From assembly GCF_001039355.2 (NCBI RefSeq), contig NW_019775574.1:77058-141057 (forward strand): a DNA stretch of 64,000 nucleotides. The letters run 5' to 3'. The position numbers and the translations under genes are program-made. The notes beneath the pieces were generated by a model. The model was not told where the DNA came from. It worked only from the letters and a program-made list of their open reading frames with translations, and did no database searches. This DNA comes from Lingula anatina (taxonomy: Eukaryota; Brachiopoda; Lingulata; Lingulida; Lingulidae). Shown here piece after piece: positions 62,246 to 64,000 of this stretch. The first letter of the stretch is position 1; each line of letters begins with the position of its first letter.

Positions 62246-62731
62246 AAATATTTTGAATTTTGTTGCATATTTCTTGACAGATGTGGTATTTCATTGAATC
62301 ACTCGAATTAGATATTTGCTTCTAAAAATAGGTATGCTGCATTTGTGTGTTGAACCCTCCAAGCAACAGTGTTTAATTTTAGATGTTTATATGTAACTGT
62401 AAAAGACTTTGTTCCTTGAAACCCATATTCTCAACAGAAAAATCTAAACAAATGACAGGAAACAATGTTGCTGTAAGATGGACCAGGGAGGTGCATTTAT
62501 TTATACCAACTTTATTTCATATTTCATAATATGAAAATAAAATGCACTGTGACTTTGTTACTTTTGGCAAGAAAAACCATTTTCTTTGAATCAACAGAAT
62601 TGTTAAAATGTGTCCAGGTGATAGGTTCACTAGGTTCATGTTTAATTAAAGGTTCATGTTGATTAAAGTTAATTTACCTTTTCATCTAGTTCCTTCATAA
62701 TTTATACACACACCCAAAAATAAATAAATAA

Positions 62732-62736
<5 letters not shown>

Positions 62737-62766
<30 letters not shown>
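62737..62766. repeat. (CA)n microsatellite
   Basis: About 15 CA units after short AAATA repeats. Confidence 0.93.
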
Positions 62767-62771
<5 letters not shown>

Positions 62772-63514
62772 AAGATGCCACTTATTCCAAAATATGAAAG
62801 AGTTTTTAAAGGCCAAACTCCCAGGGTTCATTCCCACTTACTGGTTAGAAAACAGCCGTTTAACACATGAGATAACATCATACATTTTTTACTTTAAGCA
62901 ACATCAAGCTTCATTAAACTTTCACTCGTGTTCAACAATATTTGTGCAGTATATATCATCTACACTTGGTTAGCTTATTTTCATTATTTAGCTCAAAATC
63001 CCATTTTGAAAATGGGTAGGTAACAGATAGGATAATAAGTGAGAAGAAGCTTTTTAGTAAGATTCTAATGTGTGAGGCACACTGTTTTTAAGCTTATTAA
63101 CAACAGAGCAAGCTCTCTACTGTAACAGTTAGAAATCATAATTAAACATACTGTGAGATAGCAAAGTATTAAGTTAACCAGGTTTGACTGCTGCACAATC
63201 ACCTTGAAAAAATAGTTATCATTATTAATATTTTCTTCCTGCAAAGGGAAAATTAACCCACAAGGGATTACTGAAAACGGTGTAACATGAAAATCTGACT
63301 CTCATAACAAAATTACTTTCCCAGTCAAAATTTAATAATGAAAATCTGACTCCCCCCCCCCTCCATGAAATTTTGACTCCCCCTCACAAAACTTTATAAA
63401 TCTTATTTTATTTGAGTATATAACTTTTATCTTGTAGTATGGAGGATACATTGCCTTTTTGAAAAGTTTCATGAGAAAATAAGAAAATTAAAAATGTGCA
63501 TTTTTCAACCCAAA

Positions 63515-63770
63515 GGCTATGGGAGTCCAAATCCTACAGGTAGTAAGATGAATACTTGTTTCAAAAATTATCAGTTTTCACCACCAAACTTTTAAATACT
63601 AACAAAATATATGTCACAGTGCATACCATATGGAAAACAAAGGTATGGTGACTGAATATAAAATAAGGCCTTTTCTTCATGGGAGTCCAAACCCCATGGT
63701 ATGAATATGAAGATTTTTCATTATTTTTTCTTTCATTTTTTGCACCCAATATTTTACCACCAAGCTTTCA
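63515..63770. repeat. Two diverged direct repeats of about 90 bp
   Basis: Phrases GGGAGTCCAAATCC and CACCACCAAACTTT near 63524 and 63580 recur as GGGAGTCCAAACCC and TACCACCAAGCTTT near 63682 and 63753, about 160 to 170 bp apart, with clear divergence. Confidence 0.5.
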
Positions 63771-64000
63771 AACATTTCCAATATACTCTTCATAAAGTTA
63801 CCCTGAGTGTCAGGGCACAGTATAGCTAGCTTGTTAACTATTCATACCTTGTCATGTAAGGGATCGCTTAACTGGCCCTGAGGAACAGCGACAATGTTCA
63901 ATTTCCGTCAATCAAAAAGAACTGCTCCGCAGTGAATCTGCAGTTGAATGTCATTAGACCAAAATGGAACGTAAAACAGATTAAATTCTGCTTTATTTAA

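Larger units (their letters stand above)
59794..64000 (+). other. NCX 3' UTR and downstream sequence
   Basis: No coding segment on either strand is supported. It contains candidate AATAAA signals, a 160 bp block present twice around an N, a (CA)n run, and diverged direct repeats near the right edge. How far the 3' UTR extends cannot be decided here. Confidence 0.6.

Overview
This 64 kb window is nuclear DNA from an animal, most likely a marine invertebrate. It is AT-rich, with small exons bounded by GT/AG sites, long introns, microsatellites and MITE-like repeats. Four protein-coding genes, all on the + strand, account for every coding segment I can support. The sequence alone does not fix the species. 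The gene families are pan-metazoan, and the sodium/calcium exchanger is clearly not a vertebrate copy.

Layout. (1) 2785-12117: six exons of a molybdenum cofactor sulfurase (MOCOS). The first exons lie off the left edge, and the MOSC-domain exons are lost at an assembly join marked by one N (12312). (2) 12434-18174: asparaginyl-tRNA synthetase (NARS1), complete except for its start-codon exon, which is missing at the same join. (3) 20262-22452: a 286-residue leucine-rich-repeat protein in two coding exons. (4) 33764-59793: a sodium/calcium exchanger of the SLC8 family, with 17 constitutive coding exons plus five in-phase candidate optional exons. It spans 26 kb and gives about 897 to 962 residues depending on exon choice. 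Between genes 3 and 4 lies a 4.5 kb segment present twice in tandem (22625-27151 and 27153-31750), with an N exactly at the junction.

The genes do not form a pathway. MOCOS sulfurates the molybdenum cofactor, NARS1 charges tRNA-Asn, the LRR protein is of unknown role, and the exchanger extrudes calcium across the plasma membrane. Their adjacency is ordinary chromosomal neighbourhood.

The most interesting biology is within genes. MOCOS carries a hydrophilic insertion of about 335 residues inside its PLP-dependent fold. The exchanger has two symmetric cassette exons inserted in the first Calx-beta domain, three candidate microexons (21, 9 and 24 nt), a GC-AG intron, and calcium-site and XIP differences from mammalian NCX1. 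All three single-N positions coincide with an assembly problem: lost exons at 12312, a 4.5 kb duplicated block at 27152, and a 160 bp duplicated block at 61790. Gene structure near them should be read with that in mind. I found no CRISPR array, no confident tRNA or rRNA gene and no intact autonomous transposon.
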